Origin: Clostridiales bacterium UBA7044
Lineage (GTDB): Bacteria; Bacillota; Clostridia; Oscillospirales; Oscillospiraceae
Assembly: GCA_002493965.1 (NCBI GenBank)
Contig: DLAP01000008.1
Location: 88,136-109,719, forward strand
Length of the DNA: 21,584 bases
Direction of reading: 5' to 3'
This document shows positions 5,854 through 14,260 of this stretch, piece by piece. A program made the position numbers and the translations under genes. The notes beneath the pieces were generated by a model. It saw nothing but the letters and a program-made list of their open reading frames with translations. It did no database searches and was not told the DNA's origin. Each line of letters opens with the position of its first letter. Within the stretch, counting starts at the first letter, position 1.

Positions 5854-8445
5854 ATGAATTTTAACAGCTATACGCAAAAGTCTCTGGAAGCTGTCCAGAG
5901 CGCGCAGAATTTGGCGCAGAGCAACAGTCATCAGCAATTGGAGCAGGTGCATCTGCTGCTGGCCCTGCTGCAGCAGGAGGGCGGGCTGATTCCCCAGCTT
6001 CTGCGGAAAATGGATGTGACGGTGGAGAGCCTGGAGGCTGCCGCGGGTGCGGAGCTTCGGAAGCTCCCCGGCGTGAAGACCAGCCGGGAGGCAGACAAAT
6101 TCTATATTTCTGCTGACGTGGACGCAGCCTTTACGGCGGCTGAGGAGCAGGCCAAGACCATGAAGGACGAGTACGTCTCTGTGGAGCACCTCTTCCTTGG
6201 CCTGCTGGAAACCGCCCGGGGCGGGGTGAAGGAGATATTCTCCACTTACCGTATTACAAAAGAGGGCGTTCTAAAGGCCTTGCAGTCTGTCCGGGGCAAC
6301 CAGCGTGTGACCTCCGACAGCCCGGAGGGCACCTATGACGCTTTGGAAAAGTACGGTACGGACCTGGTCAAGCGGGCCAGAGAGCAGAAGATGGATCCCG
6401 TCATTGGTCGGGACGAGGAAATCCGGAACGTGATTCGGATTTTGTCCCGGAAGACGAAAAATAACCCCGTTCTCATCGGCGAACCTGGCGTAGGTAAAAC
6501 CGCCATTGCCGAGGGTCTGGCTCAGCGGATCGTGAAAAAGGACGTGCCCAAGTCCCTCCAGGATAAGACCATTTTCTCCCTGGATATGGGCGCGCTGATC
6601 GCGGGGGCCAAATACCGGGGCGAGTTTGAGGAGCGTCTGAAAGCCGTCCTAAATGAAGTTAAGGAGTCCGAGGGCCAGATCATCCTGTTCATCGACGAGC
6701 TGCACACCATTGTGGGCGCGGGCAAGACCGAGGGCAGCATGGACGCTGGCAATCTGTTAAAGCCTATGCTGGCAAGAGGTGAGCTGCACTGCATTGGCGC
6801 AACCACTCTGGATGAGTACAGGCAGTATATTGAAAAGGATGCCGCTTTGGAGCGCCGGTTCCAGCCGGTGCAGGTGGATGAGCCTACGGTGGAGGACACC
6901 ATTGCTATCCTTCGCGGATTGAAGGAACGGTATGAGGTGTTCCACGGCGTGAAAATTGCGGATTCCGCTATCATTGCCGCCGCGACACTATCTCACCGGT
7001 ATATCACTGACCGGTTCCTGCCGGACAAGGCCATTGACCTGATCGACGAAGCCTGCGCCCAGATCCGGACGGAGATGGACTCCATGCCCACGGAGCTGGA
7101 TGCTGTGTCCCGGAAAATCATCCAGATGGAGATCGAGGAAGCGGCGCTGAAAAAGGAAGAAGACGAGCTTTCCAAAGGCCGTCTTGCGCAGCTTCAAAAG
7201 GAACTGGCGGAGGAACGGGACAAGTGTAGCGCCATGAAGGCCCAGTGGGAAAACGAGAAAAACGCCATTGGCCGGGTCCAGCAGCTTCGTGAGAAGATCG
7301 AAGACCTGAACCGTCAGGTGGAGGCCGCCGAGCGCAGCTACGACCTGGAAAAGGCTGCTGAGTTAAAGTATGGCCGTCTCCCCGAGGCCAAGCGGCAATT
7401 GGAGGAAGAGGAGCGCCGCGCCCAGAGCGCTAAGGAGAGCAACATTCTCCGTGACCGGGTGACGGACGAGGAAATCGCCCGGATTGTAGAGCGCTGGACA
7501 GGGATCCCCGTATCCCGTCTGGTCCAGGGTGAGCGGGAAAAGCTTCTTCATCTGGATGAGACCCTGCACAAGCGGGTCATCGGCCAGGACGAGGCAGTCA
7601 CCGCAGTCACCGAAGCCATCCAGCGCAGCCGTGCCGGCATTCAGGATCCCGGACGTCCCATTGGTTCCTTCCTGTTCCTGGGGCCCACAGGCGTGGGCAA
7701 AACGGAACTGGCGAAGACCCTGGCCCAGGCTCTGTTTGACGACGAAAACAATCTGGTGCGGATCGACATGTCGGAGTATATGGAGAAGTTCTCTGTCTCC
7801 CGTCTGATCGGAGCGCCTCCGGGATATGTGGGCTATGAGGAAGGCGGCCAGCTTACCGAGGCCGTCCGCCGGAAGCCCTACTCCGTTGTCCTCTTTGACG
7901 AGGTGGAAAAAGCCCACCCGGATGTATTTAATGTTCTGCTTCAGGTTCTGGACGACGGCCGAATCACCGACTCCCAGGGCCGCACGGTGGACTTTAAAAA
8001 CACGGTGCTGATCCTGACTTCCAATTTGGGTTCGGAATACCTGCTTGGGGGCATCAATGACGACGGTACCATTCAGGAAAGTGCCAAAGAGCAGGTGGAG
8101 GCGCTTCTGCGCCGCTCCTTCCGGCCCGAGTTCTTAAATCGTTTGGATGAGATCGTCTTCTATAAGCCCCTGACCAAGGAGAACATTACGAAGATCATTG
8201 ACCTGCAAATCGCGAAGCTCAATGCCCGGCTCCAGGAGCAGCAGATCACCTGCGTTCTGACGGATGGGGCCAAGAGTGCCATCATCGACGCATCCTATGA
8301 TCCCCAGTATGGCGCCCGGCCCCTGCGCCGGTACGTCCAGCATACGGTGGAGACCATGCTCTCTAAGCGTCTGCTGCGGGGAGATATCGCTCCCGGCCAG
8401 ACGATTACGGTGGATGCCGTGGACGGGGAATTGGTTATGCGGTAA
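5854..8445 (+). CDS. clpB: ATP-dependent chaperone ClpB
   Basis: Hexameric AAA+ disaggregase that, with DnaK, threads proteins out of aggregates in the cytoplasm. 863 residues, the usual ClpB length. Seen in order: N-terminal Clp repeats (about 1-145), first AAA+ ring with Walker A GEPGVGKT at 209-216, pore loop KYRG at 253-256 and Walker B ending in IDE near 280, the long coiled-coil middle domain (about 405-525) that separates ClpB from ClpA, and the second AAA+ ring with Walker A GPTGVGKT at 610-617, pore loop GYVG at 657-660 and Walker B VVLFDE at 678-683. The start is ATG 5854 behind AAGGAAGGA. An in-frame TTG at 5818 lies inside the CIRCE operator and is rejected. It is expressed alone: a terminator precedes its promoter and another follows at 8456. 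CIRCE indicates HrcA-controlled heat-shock induction. Confidence 0.98.
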   Translation: MNFNSYTQKSLEAVQSAQNLAQSNSHQQLEQVHLLLALLQQEGGLIPQLLRKMDVTVESLEAAAGAELRKLPGVKTSREADKFYISADVDAAFTAAEEQAKTMKDEYVSVEHLFLGLLETARGGVKEIFSTYRITKEGVLKALQSVRGNQRVTSDSPEGTYDALEKYGTDLVKRAREQKMDPVIGRDEEIRNVIRILSRKTKNNPVLIGEPGVGKTAIAEGLAQRIVKKDVPKSLQDKTIFSLDMGALIAGAKYRGEFEERLKAVLNEVKESEGQIILFIDELHTIVGAGKTEGSMDAGNLLKPMLARGELHCIGATTLDEYRQYIEKDAALERRFQPVQVDEPTVEDTIAILRGLKERYEVFHGVKIADSAIIAAATLSHRYITDRFLPDKAIDLIDEACAQIRTEMDSMPTELDAVSRKIIQMEIEEAALKKEEDELSKGRLAQLQKELAEERDKCSAMKAQWENEKNAIGRVQQLREKIEDLNRQVEAAERSYDLEKAAELKYGRLPEAKRQLEEEERRAQSAKESNILRDRVTDEEIARIVERWTGIPVSRLVQGEREKLLHLDETLHKRVIGQDEAVTAVTEAIQRSRAGIQDPGRPIGSFLFLGPTGVGKTELAKTLAQALFDDENNLVRIDMSEYMEKFSVSRLIGAPPGYVGYEEGGQLTEAVRRKPYSVVLFDEVEKAHPDVFNVLLQVLDDGRITDSQGRTVDFKNTVLILTSNLGSEYLLGGINDDGTIQESAKEQVEALLRRSFRPEFLNRLDEIVFYKPLTKENITKIIDLQIAKLNARLQEQQITCVLTDGAKSAIIDASYDPQYGARPLRRYVQHTVETMLSKRLLRGDIAPGQTITVDAVDGELVMR

Positions 8446-8455
8446 ACAACAAAAA

Positions 8456-8498
8456 CAGGAGGACGTCCCGAAAGGGCGTCCTCCTGAACTTATTTTTT
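8456..8498. terminator. Terminator after clpB, between convergent genes
   Basis: A 10-bp perfect outer stem (8456-8465 with 8477-8486) plus an inner CCC/GGG pair around a short GAAA-type loop, then TTATTTTTTT at 8490-8498. It ends clpB and lies only 12 bases from the stop of the convergent gene at 8511. Confidence 0.9.
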
Positions 8499-8510
8499 TA
8501 TAATCCGCAA

Positions 8511-9119
8511 TTAAATCGTTGTACCGTAGCTCTCGTTACCCCAGGAGGGCAGGCTTTCAAATTTCCGCGTCTGCCCCTGATAGGGAAAGGTCAGACAGCA
8601 GGAATAGAGATAGGGGGCGGGGGCATCATCCCTTGCGCCGTACTTGTGATCTCCCACCAGAGGAAAACCCCGGGAGGCAAACTGCACCCGGATCTGATGG
8701 GTCCTTCCTGTATGGAGCCGAACCCGTACGAGGCTTTCTTCTCCTTTGGTCAGTCGGGTAAATTCCAGCCTGGCCGGTTTCACACCCCGACGCATCCGCT
8801 TGACCACATAGACCTTGTTTTTGGCGCTGTCCTTCCAGAGAAGGTCTTCCCAGTCGCCCCTTTCCGGGGGCGTACCGTGTACCAGCGCCACATATTGCTT
8901 TTCCATGGCTCCGTCCTGGATGGCCTTACTCAGGACAGCCGCCGCCTGCTTGGTCCGGGCAAACACCATGACGCCGCCCACGTTCTGATCCAGCCGGTGA
9001 ACGGGAAAGCACTCCCCACCAAGGGTTTCCTTCAGCGCGTTGGGCAGAGCCTGCTGAGAGTCCAGACCCACGGGCTTGACACATAGGGCAATATTTTTGT
9101 CAGAATAAAGAATTTCCAT
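8511..9119 (-). CDS. RluA-family RNA pseudouridine synthase
   Basis: Isomerises uridine to pseudouridine in rRNA or tRNA; the exact target cannot be read from sequence. 202 residues, short for the family because there is no N-terminal S4 RNA-binding domain. Seen: the catalytic motif HRLDQNVGG at 41-49, with Asp44 as the nucleophile (the family more often has HRLDxxTSG, so NVGG is a variant), the following block ending KQYVALVHG, and the RLHTGRTHQIRVQFA motif with GDHKYG after it. The ATG at 9119 lies 9 bases beyond the cardiolipin synthase stop, and its ribosome site (AAGGA) overlaps that TAA, so the pair should be cotranscribed and perhaps translationally coupled. Confidence 0.92.
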   Translation of the reverse strand: MEILYSDKNIALCVKPVGLDSQQALPNALKETLGGECFPVHRLDQNVGGVMVFARTKQAAAVLSKAIQDGAMEKQYVALVHGTPPERGDWEDLLWKDSAKNKVYVVKRMRRGVKPARLEFTRLTKGEESLVRVRLHTGRTHQIRVQFASRGFPLVGDHKYGARDDAPAPYLYSCCLTFPYQGQTRKFESLPSWGNESYGTTI

Positions 9120-9128
9120 AATGCATCC

Positions 9129-10664
9129 TTACAGCAGCGGGGAGAAGAGCCGCAGAGTACACTGCCAGAGCCGCAGGAACGCGCCCCGACCGGTGCGGTA
9201 CTGCGCTGTGACCTCTGTGCACTTCCGGAACATATCTTCAAAATCCGCCGTGATGGCGTTCATCGCGCCGCAGCCTGTCAGCAAAACGTTATTTTCAAAG
9301 TGATGATACAGGCTCCGGTAGTCCAGGTTGGAGGTACCCACGGAGGCAATGACCCCATCGCAGATGCACACCTTGGCGTGGCAGAAGCCTGGAGTGAACT
9401 CGAAAATCCGTACACCCTGACGGACCAGACCGCCGTAGTAGGAACGGGTGATGGCAAATACCGTCTTCTTATCCGGGATGCCAGGGGTGATAATTCGCAC
9501 ATCCACACCCCGCTTGGCGGCAAGCCGCAGAGCCCGATCCATTTCCTCGGTGATAATGAGGTAGGGGGTCATAAAATATAAGGTTTTGTTGGCCTGGGAG
9601 ATGAGATTTAAGTATACGTTCTCTGTAATCCGCTCCTCGGACAGGGGATTGTCCGCGTAGGGCTGCACATAGCCCGGGGACGGAACGCTGCAAACGATGT
9701 TCAGAAACTGGGAGAAGTCCTCCTTGCTCCTGCTCTGAACCCGCCAAAGTTCCCCGAAGGCCGCCGTCAGACTTTTCACCGCCTCCCCCTCCAGCCGCAG
9801 GCCGGTGTCCTTCCACTTTCCAAGGCGTTGGGTCCTGCCAAAGTAGTCGTTTGACAGGTTGTATCCCCCGGTATAGCCCACCTTGCCGTCTACCACCGTG
9901 ATCTTCCGGTGGTCCCGATGATTCATAAACAGGTTCAGGAAGGGAATGGCGGGGTTAAAGGCATAGCAGCGGATGCCCTCCTGGTTCAGCCGCTGGGCAA
10001 AACGCTTATTGACATAGCTGATGCTGCCAATGTCATCGTACATGAGGCGCACATCCACACCGGAGCGGGCTTTACGAATGAGAATATCCTCAATTTCCCA
10101 GAAGGAGTCGCTATCCTCCACAATGAAGTATTCCATGAAGATGAAACGCTCCGCCTTCTCCAGGTCGATTTTCATGGCCTCGAAGGCATCCACCGCTTCC
10201 GGGTAATAGGTGACAGCGGTATTTTCATACACCGGCCAGCCGGTATGCCTTTCCAGATAGGAAAACTGCCGGGCTGCGGAGAGGCTGGCTTCTTCTATAT
10301 GGGCGATCACCTGGGTGCCCGTGGGGAGGGAAGTCTGGATTTCCTTTCGGGCGGCGGCCATACGCTTGCCAATGCCCGGGTCTCCGGCGATCTCGAAAAG
10401 CAGATACATACTCAGTCCCATGACGGGAAACACCAGGATCAGCATGATCCAGGGCACCTTCATGGCGGTGTTGATGTTCTTGCTGTATAGCCGCAGGACT
10501 ACAGCAATGCTGAGAATACTGGTAAAAAGTGAGATCCAGGTGGAGTACTGGTTCAGCCGCTGCACCAGCAGCAGAAGCCAGCCCGCCTGAAACAGCACGG
10601 ACAGCACAACGATCACCAGCCGGACGACACTGTTTCCGGTGGGCTTATGGCTTTGACTGCTCAT
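9129..10664 (-). CDS. cls: Cardiolipin synthase
   Basis: Membrane enzyme of the phospholipase D superfamily that condenses two phosphatidylglycerol molecules into cardiolipin and glycerol. 511 residues, normal length. Seen: hydrophobic N-terminal helices at about 14-34, 41-58 and 70-90; first HKD motif with His252, Lys254 and Asp259 (HRKITVVDG) followed by GYTGGYN; second HKD motif with His429, Lys431 and Asp436 (HAKVCICDG) followed by VGTSNLDYRS. Both active-site halves are intact. The start at 10664 has an AGGAGGG ribosome site and a good promoter at 10700-10728. First gene of a two-gene unit with the pseudouridine synthase at 8511-9119. Confidence 0.96.
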   Translation of the reverse strand: MSSQSHKPTGNSVVRLVIVVLSVLFQAGWLLLLVQRLNQYSTWISLFTSILSIAVVLRLYSKNINTAMKVPWIMLILVFPVMGLSMYLLFEIAGDPGIGKRMAAARKEIQTSLPTGTQVIAHIEEASLSAARQFSYLERHTGWPVYENTAVTYYPEAVDAFEAMKIDLEKAERFIFMEYFIVEDSDSFWEIEDILIRKARSGVDVRLMYDDIGSISYVNKRFAQRLNQEGIRCYAFNPAIPFLNLFMNHRDHRKITVVDGKVGYTGGYNLSNDYFGRTQRLGKWKDTGLRLEGEAVKSLTAAFGELWRVQSRSKEDFSQFLNIVCSVPSPGYVQPYADNPLSEERITENVYLNLISQANKTLYFMTPYLIITEEMDRALRLAAKRGVDVRIITPGIPDKKTVFAITRSYYGGLVRQGVRIFEFTPGFCHAKVCICDGVIASVGTSNLDYRSLYHHFENNVLLTGCGAMNAITADFEDMFRKCTEVTAQYRTGRGAFLRLWQCTLRLFSPLL

Positions 10665-10699
10665 AGTGTGTTGCCCTCCTTACTTGTGAATTATAGTTT

Positions 10700-10728
10700 A
10701 TTATACAGGATTTCGGCGCTTTTGTCCA
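10700..10728 (-). promoter_or_regulatory. cls promoter
   Basis: On the minus strand, -35 TGGACA (10723-10728) and a perfect -10 TATAAT (10700-10705) with a 17-base spacer, about 36 bases upstream of the cls ATG. Confidence 0.8.
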
Positions 10729-10748
10729 TACTTTTATACAGGGAACAG

Positions 10749-10777
10749 AAAAAGCCCGGAGCCAATGGGCTCCGGGC
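10749..10777 (-). terminator. Terminator of the helicase transcript
   Basis: A perfect 10-bp stem (10754-10763 with 10768-10777), a 4-base loop, and on the minus strand a run of five T at 10749-10753. It ends transcription from 13203 just before the cls promoter begins. Confidence 0.88.
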
Positions 10778-10977
10778 CTTGCTGGATGAGGGTTGTATAT
10801 ACCATAGAGAATGCTTTTTTCGCTGCGCCTGGGCAATATTTTAGATACGCCCTGCGTGTTTCTGATCCCAGATCTTTCTTTGCATCGGGTTTCTGATCTG
10901 GAGGGCCCATATCGTCAGAGACAGAAATAAACATTTCTTCTGTGGGGGTATGCCGGGCAAAGCTGAATCGATCAAGC
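10778..10977. other. Unassigned 3' region between the helicase stop and its terminator
   Basis: About 200 bases that should form the 3' untranslated end of the helicase mRNA. A minus-strand frame of 130 codons (10734-11126) crosses it, but it begins inside the helicase gene, runs through the terminator hairpin and has no convincing ribosome site. I see no RNA gene. Confidence 0.4.
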
Positions 10978-13203
10978 TCAAGGCCTCCAGGCTGTACGGT
11001 GCCTATTCTCCCGGAAACATGCGTCGCACAGCCGTCCCTGATGGTACAGCGGAAGGGCTCTCCCACAGCGCTTACAGAATCGGATGTTGCTGCGCAGTTT
11101 GTGAAGCAGGATCTCATTGATATCATCCGCTACCCGCTCTCGGCTGTTAAAAAGCTTGTCTTCATCAATGGGGCAGTCAAAGGCTTTGGAAAAGGAAAAA
11201 TATAGATCCAGCTTTTTGTAATACAATTCCAGCTCTGGCAGGGTGGGGTCGCCCTCCGGCAAACCGGGCTGTTCCAGCGGCTGCCCCATCTGCCAGCGGC
11301 GCAGAAACTGAAAAAACAGGTCCCGCAGCACGTCCTCCGTTTCATCGAACGGAATATTGGCTGCCCGCAGTTCCTGCTCCTTGGTCAGCGTGAACCCCAT
11401 TTCCCGCAGCTTGGAGATCAAAGCGATATACCGGGAGATGTCCAGCTTTCGGTACGGTTCTACCGTGGGCATCCGATTCCATTCGGTAAGCACCTCCAGC
11501 AGATCAAAATCCGCCTGTAAGACCAGGTCCGAAAACCCTGTCACAGCAAACTCCAGCGGCGGGATTACCGCTTCCAGGCCCGCCCGGATGGCTTCCAGGT
11601 TCTGGACAGCGCCTACGAATCCCTTGTTATACATCCCGAGCCGTCCTGCCCGGCCTGCGATTTGCTTGATCTCCTCGGGCTTCAGTTCCCGGCGCTCAAT
11701 ACCGTCAAACTTCTCCGTTTCCATGAAGATGATCCGCCTGATGGGCAGATTCAGCCCCATACCGATGGCATCGGTGGACACAATATATTCCATCTCACCT
11801 GCAAGAAATCCATCCATCTGCTTGCGCCGTGTAGCATAGGGCAGGGCACCGTAAATGATTGCGGGTTCCTTCCCGTGCTGCCGCAGTTCCTCCGCTACGC
11901 TGAGCACGCCGACCTTGGAAAAGGTGATCAGGGTGTCACCCGGCTGGATCCGTTGAGGATCCATGGTATGGGTCATGCACACCAGCGGCGTAGTTCGCTG
12001 ATGGATCTGGATTTCATAACTGTCACCACAGCTCTCAATCAGCCGCACCAACAGGTTTTGCGCTTCCGGGGCGGCGCACAGATGGACCTCTGGGGACAGT
12101 ACGCCGAGGATGGCGCGGGTCCATGCGTAGCCACGCTGTTTGTCGGCAATCATTTGGCACTCATCAATGACAGCAACGTCCCAGTAACGTTTTAGATCCA
12201 GCTTTTCGGCAGTGGCAGCCATATGGGTATCTGCTTCCCGCCAGTCTTCCTCTTCGCCGGTAGACAGACTGCAATCCACCCCGGAGCGGAGCAAAGTCTC
12301 CTGAGCCTCCAGAGCCAACAGCCGCAGTGGGGCGAGATACACACCGCAATTTATCTGTTTGAGCCGCTGGAACCCGGCATAGGTTTTCCCGGTGTTTGTC
12401 CCGCCCAGGTGCAGGATAAAATGTCGGTGCATAGCCCGGGCTTCCGGATATTCATCCTTCGGGTTCAGGGCAATCAGCAGAGACAGACTTGTCCGGATTG
12501 CCTGGGGGACGTACCAAATCGACCACACACCCCCAAGCCCCTCCGCAAGCAGAAGCTTGGAAGGAAAGCCTTTTGCCGTCAGCAGGGCATTTACGTCAGA
12601 TTCTGGTTGTGCGGCGGTAAAACCCAGAATCACCTGCCGTGCGACAGAGAGCAGCACCAGGGGATAACGCTCGCAAACCTGGACGCTGAGCGGCTGTGTG
12701 AGATCCTCTCCGATCCAGGGAACGGCGCGGATAAAATTTTTCAGAATCTCCGGCACATGGGTACTGTCACAGTGATGTTCCAGGGCAAGAAATTCTCTGA
12801 TCCGGGGGATGGCCTGCGCCATACTCAGATTTGCATTCTTTTTTTCGGCGCTGAGAATATGGCCGGTGATGGCGGTGTGGTAGTATCCGGCCAGAAGCCA
12901 GTCCTGGGATCGATTCGCTTTCCCGTATTTTTCTCGCTTCCATGCCTGGAGCAGCGCGTTACGGGCAGAACTGGCATAAGCGGGGGATCTCGACGGAGGC
13001 ACCCAACCCTCAGCCCGATATGCTGCGAACTGCGGTGTCCGTTCCGCCTCCAATACATCTTTCTTTGCCCAGACGCGCCTTGTCGTATCGCCAGACGGCA
13101 CATAGTAGGGCTTTGGGAGAAATTCGGCAATGAGTTCCTTGGTCCAACCCCGCCGTTTGAGCAGTGAGAGGGAGAGATATTTTCCACGATTACGCCCGGA
13201 CAT
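10978..13203 (-). CDS. SUV3-like superfamily 2 RNA helicase with C-terminal zinc ribbon
   Basis: Probable ATP-dependent RNA helicase; SUV3 relatives unwind RNA during turnover, but the substrate of this protein is not known. 741 residues. Seen: an N-terminal region of about 260 residues with no motif I recognise; Walker A GGTNTGKT at 267-274; APLRLLALE at 291-299; STGEE near 314; motif II DECQ at 347-350 (SUV3 has DEIQ at this place); RGYAWTRAILG and PEVHLCAAPEA, which closely match SUV3; TDAIGMGLNLPIRRIIF at 477-493; motif VI QIAGRAGR at 514-521. The C-terminus has a four-cysteine zinc-ribbon pattern (Cys710, 713, 726, 729). The start is ATG 13203 behind AAAGGGG; a TTG at 13254 lies in the likely promoter and is rejected. 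Single-gene unit ending at 10749. Confidence 0.88.
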   Translation of the reverse strand: MSGRNRGKYLSLSLLKRRGWTKELIAEFLPKPYYVPSGDTTRRVWAKKDVLEAERTPQFAAYRAEGWVPPSRSPAYASSARNALLQAWKREKYGKANRSQDWLLAGYYHTAITGHILSAEKKNANLSMAQAIPRIREFLALEHHCDSTHVPEILKNFIRAVPWIGEDLTQPLSVQVCERYPLVLLSVARQVILGFTAAQPESDVNALLTAKGFPSKLLLAEGLGGVWSIWYVPQAIRTSLSLLIALNPKDEYPEARAMHRHFILHLGGTNTGKTYAGFQRLKQINCGVYLAPLRLLALEAQETLLRSGVDCSLSTGEEEDWREADTHMAATAEKLDLKRYWDVAVIDECQMIADKQRGYAWTRAILGVLSPEVHLCAAPEAQNLLVRLIESCGDSYEIQIHQRTTPLVCMTHTMDPQRIQPGDTLITFSKVGVLSVAEELRQHGKEPAIIYGALPYATRRKQMDGFLAGEMEYIVSTDAIGMGLNLPIRRIIFMETEKFDGIERRELKPEEIKQIAGRAGRLGMYNKGFVGAVQNLEAIRAGLEAVIPPLEFAVTGFSDLVLQADFDLLEVLTEWNRMPTVEPYRKLDISRYIALISKLREMGFTLTKEQELRAANIPFDETEDVLRDLFFQFLRRWQMGQPLEQPGLPEGDPTLPELELYYKKLDLYFSFSKAFDCPIDEDKLFNSRERVADDINEILLHKLRSNIRFCKRCGRALPLYHQGRLCDACFRENRHRTAWRP

Positions 13204-13242
13204 AGCACACGCCCCTTTGCAGGAATACCTGAATGATGTTAT

Positions 13243-13271
13243 AGTATAGCCCAAGACAGAGAAATCTTTAA
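13243..13271 (-). promoter_or_regulatory. Probable helicase promoter
   Basis: Minus strand: -35 TTAAAG (13266-13271), 17-base spacer, -10 TATACT (13243-13248), about 40 bases before the helicase ATG. The -35 box is weak. Confidence 0.5.
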
Positions 13272-13496
13272 TCTATAATCTGCAAAAAGCGAAAATTTAT
13301 CTTGTGGCCCGGCAACACTTTAGATGCAGGTGGTTCGCACAAAAAACGCTTGCCTGTTACCTGCTTTCGATTTCGGCCCATATCCCTCCGGGATGCGTTC
13401 CAAAACCGAAGGACTCTCCCACGGGCTAAAAACAGGCCACCGGACTGTTTTTACAGAAGCTCCCGCTTCCGCCGCCCTTTCGAGTCCTATCATCGT
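13272..13496. other. Gene-free stretch with several hairpins downstream of tRNA-Leu
   Basis: I find no credible gene. Frames crossing it run into the tRNA. Small perfect stems are present: ATCCC/GGGAT at 13382-13394, a 9-bp TAAAAACAG/CTGTTTTTA stem at 13427-13453, and GAAGC/GCTTC at 13456-13469. Together with the palindrome at 13497-13539 they form a chain of structures on the 3' side of the tRNA. The 9-bp stem could be a second terminator. A structured RNA is possible but unproven. Confidence 0.4.
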
Positions 13497-13539
13497 ACCA
13501 AAATCTAAAATACCCCTATGGGGTATTTTAGATTTTGGT
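13497..13539. terminator. Perfect 20-bp palindrome, likely terminator of tRNA-Leu
   Basis: Left arm 13497-13516 and right arm 13520-13539 are exact reverse complements around a TAT loop. On the minus strand the first arm begins with the ACCA end of tRNA-Leu, so the stem includes the mature 3' end. The outer part is AT-rich and the inner part is CCCC/GGGG. There is no long U-tract beyond the stem, but the AT-rich arm can serve. Confidence 0.75.
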
Positions 13540-13622
13540 GCCGCTGACGGGACTCGAACCCGTACAGTATCGCTACCGGGGGATTTTAAGTCCCCTGTGT
13601 CTACCGATTCCACCACAGCGGC
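13536..13622 (-). tRNA. tRNA-Leu (anticodon UAA)
   Basis: 87 bases. Acceptor GCCGCTG (5' end at 13622) pairs with CAGCGGC, the discriminator is A, and CCA is encoded at 13536-13538. The anticodon arm GGGGA-CTTAAAA-TCCCC places TAA at positions 34-36. The long variable arm (CGGTAGCGATACTG region) is that of a class II leucine tRNA. The T-arm has GGTTCGAGTCC. It has its own promoter. Confidence 0.97.
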
Positions 13623-13630
13623 GTTCCATT

Positions 13631-13659
13631 ATCATAGCATAATTTCCCCCGACCGTCAA
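13631..13659 (-). promoter_or_regulatory. tRNA-Leu promoter
   Basis: Minus strand: -35 TTGACG (13654-13659), 17-base spacer, -10 TATGAT (13631-13636), 8 bases before the tRNA 5' end. It lies immediately after the yfbR stop, so the tRNA is transcribed independently of that operon or in addition to read-through. Confidence 0.85.
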
Positions 13660-13661
13660 GC

Positions 13662-14237
13662 TTATAATTGGTCAAGGTTCAAAGTAAACGCCTCCAAACA
13701 ATTGTCCAGAAACCAGTCTAGCTCCGGTCGGCCCATGGCCTTCATGGCCTCCCAGGTCTGCTTCGCGGCGGTGTCAAACTCTGTGTTTCCGGCCTTCTGC
13801 TCTTCCAGACACTTGATATGAGCGGACAGCTTGTCCGCTGCCTTTACGAAGGGAAGCACCTCTTCGTCATCCTCCAGCACCAGATGGGTATAGCTGTCCC
13901 GAAGGGCTACTGGGAGCATGGCGAGAAGCCGGTTCCCCGCAATATGCTCCACCTGCTTGTAGGCGTCCTTGATGCTGGGATTGTAGTATTTGATGGGGGT
14001 GGGCAGATCGCCGGTGAGAATTTCCGAGGCGTCATGGTAGAGAGCTGCCACGGCGCAGCGGTCCGGATCCGGGGTGGGAAGTTTCAGAATGTCCCGGCGG
14101 ATCAGGGCCAGGGCGTGGGCGAACACCGCTACCTGGTGACTATGCTCGGAGATGTTTTCAGAAAAGGTATTGCGCATCAGCCCCCAGCGGGTGATGTAGC
14201 GCATCCGCCCCATCAGGGCGTAAAATTCATTGGCCAT
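13662..14237 (-). CDS. yfbR: 5'-deoxynucleotidase YfbR-like HD-domain hydrolase
   Basis: Metal-dependent HD phosphohydrolase that removes phosphate from deoxynucleoside 5'-monophosphates, trimming dNMP pools. 191 residues, close to E. coli YfbR. Seen: RW at 17-18 and LMRN (20-23), which in YfbR select the substrate; His32 in SEHSHQ; the HD pair His68-Asp69 within YHDASE (67-72); GDLPTPIKYYN at 76-86; and Asp135 in KAADKLSA. All expected metal and substrate residues are present. ATG 14237 follows AAGGGGATC. Last gene of the dnaD operon, 23 bases after the HAD phosphatase. Confidence 0.95.
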   Translation of the reverse strand: MANEFYALMGRMRYITRWGLMRNTFSENISEHSHQVAVFAHALALIRRDILKLPTPDPDRCAVAALYHDASEILTGDLPTPIKYYNPSIKDAYKQVEHIAGNRLLAMLPVALRDSYTHLVLEDDEEVLPFVKAADKLSAHIKCLEEQKAGNTEFDTAAKQTWEAMKAMGRPELDWFLDNCLEAFTLNLDQL

Positions 14238-14260
14238 AAAGGATCCCCTTCTATACTGTT

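Noticed and set aside
10734..11126. 130-codon minus-strand frame overlapping the end of the helicase gene
   Set aside because: It begins inside the helicase in another frame, reads through the terminator hairpin and has no convincing ribosome site or family resemblance.
13320..13821. Frames on both strands through the tRNA-Leu locus
   Set aside because: They translate the tRNA and its palindrome; a 98-codon minus frame and a 165-codon plus frame here are by-products of tRNA sequence.
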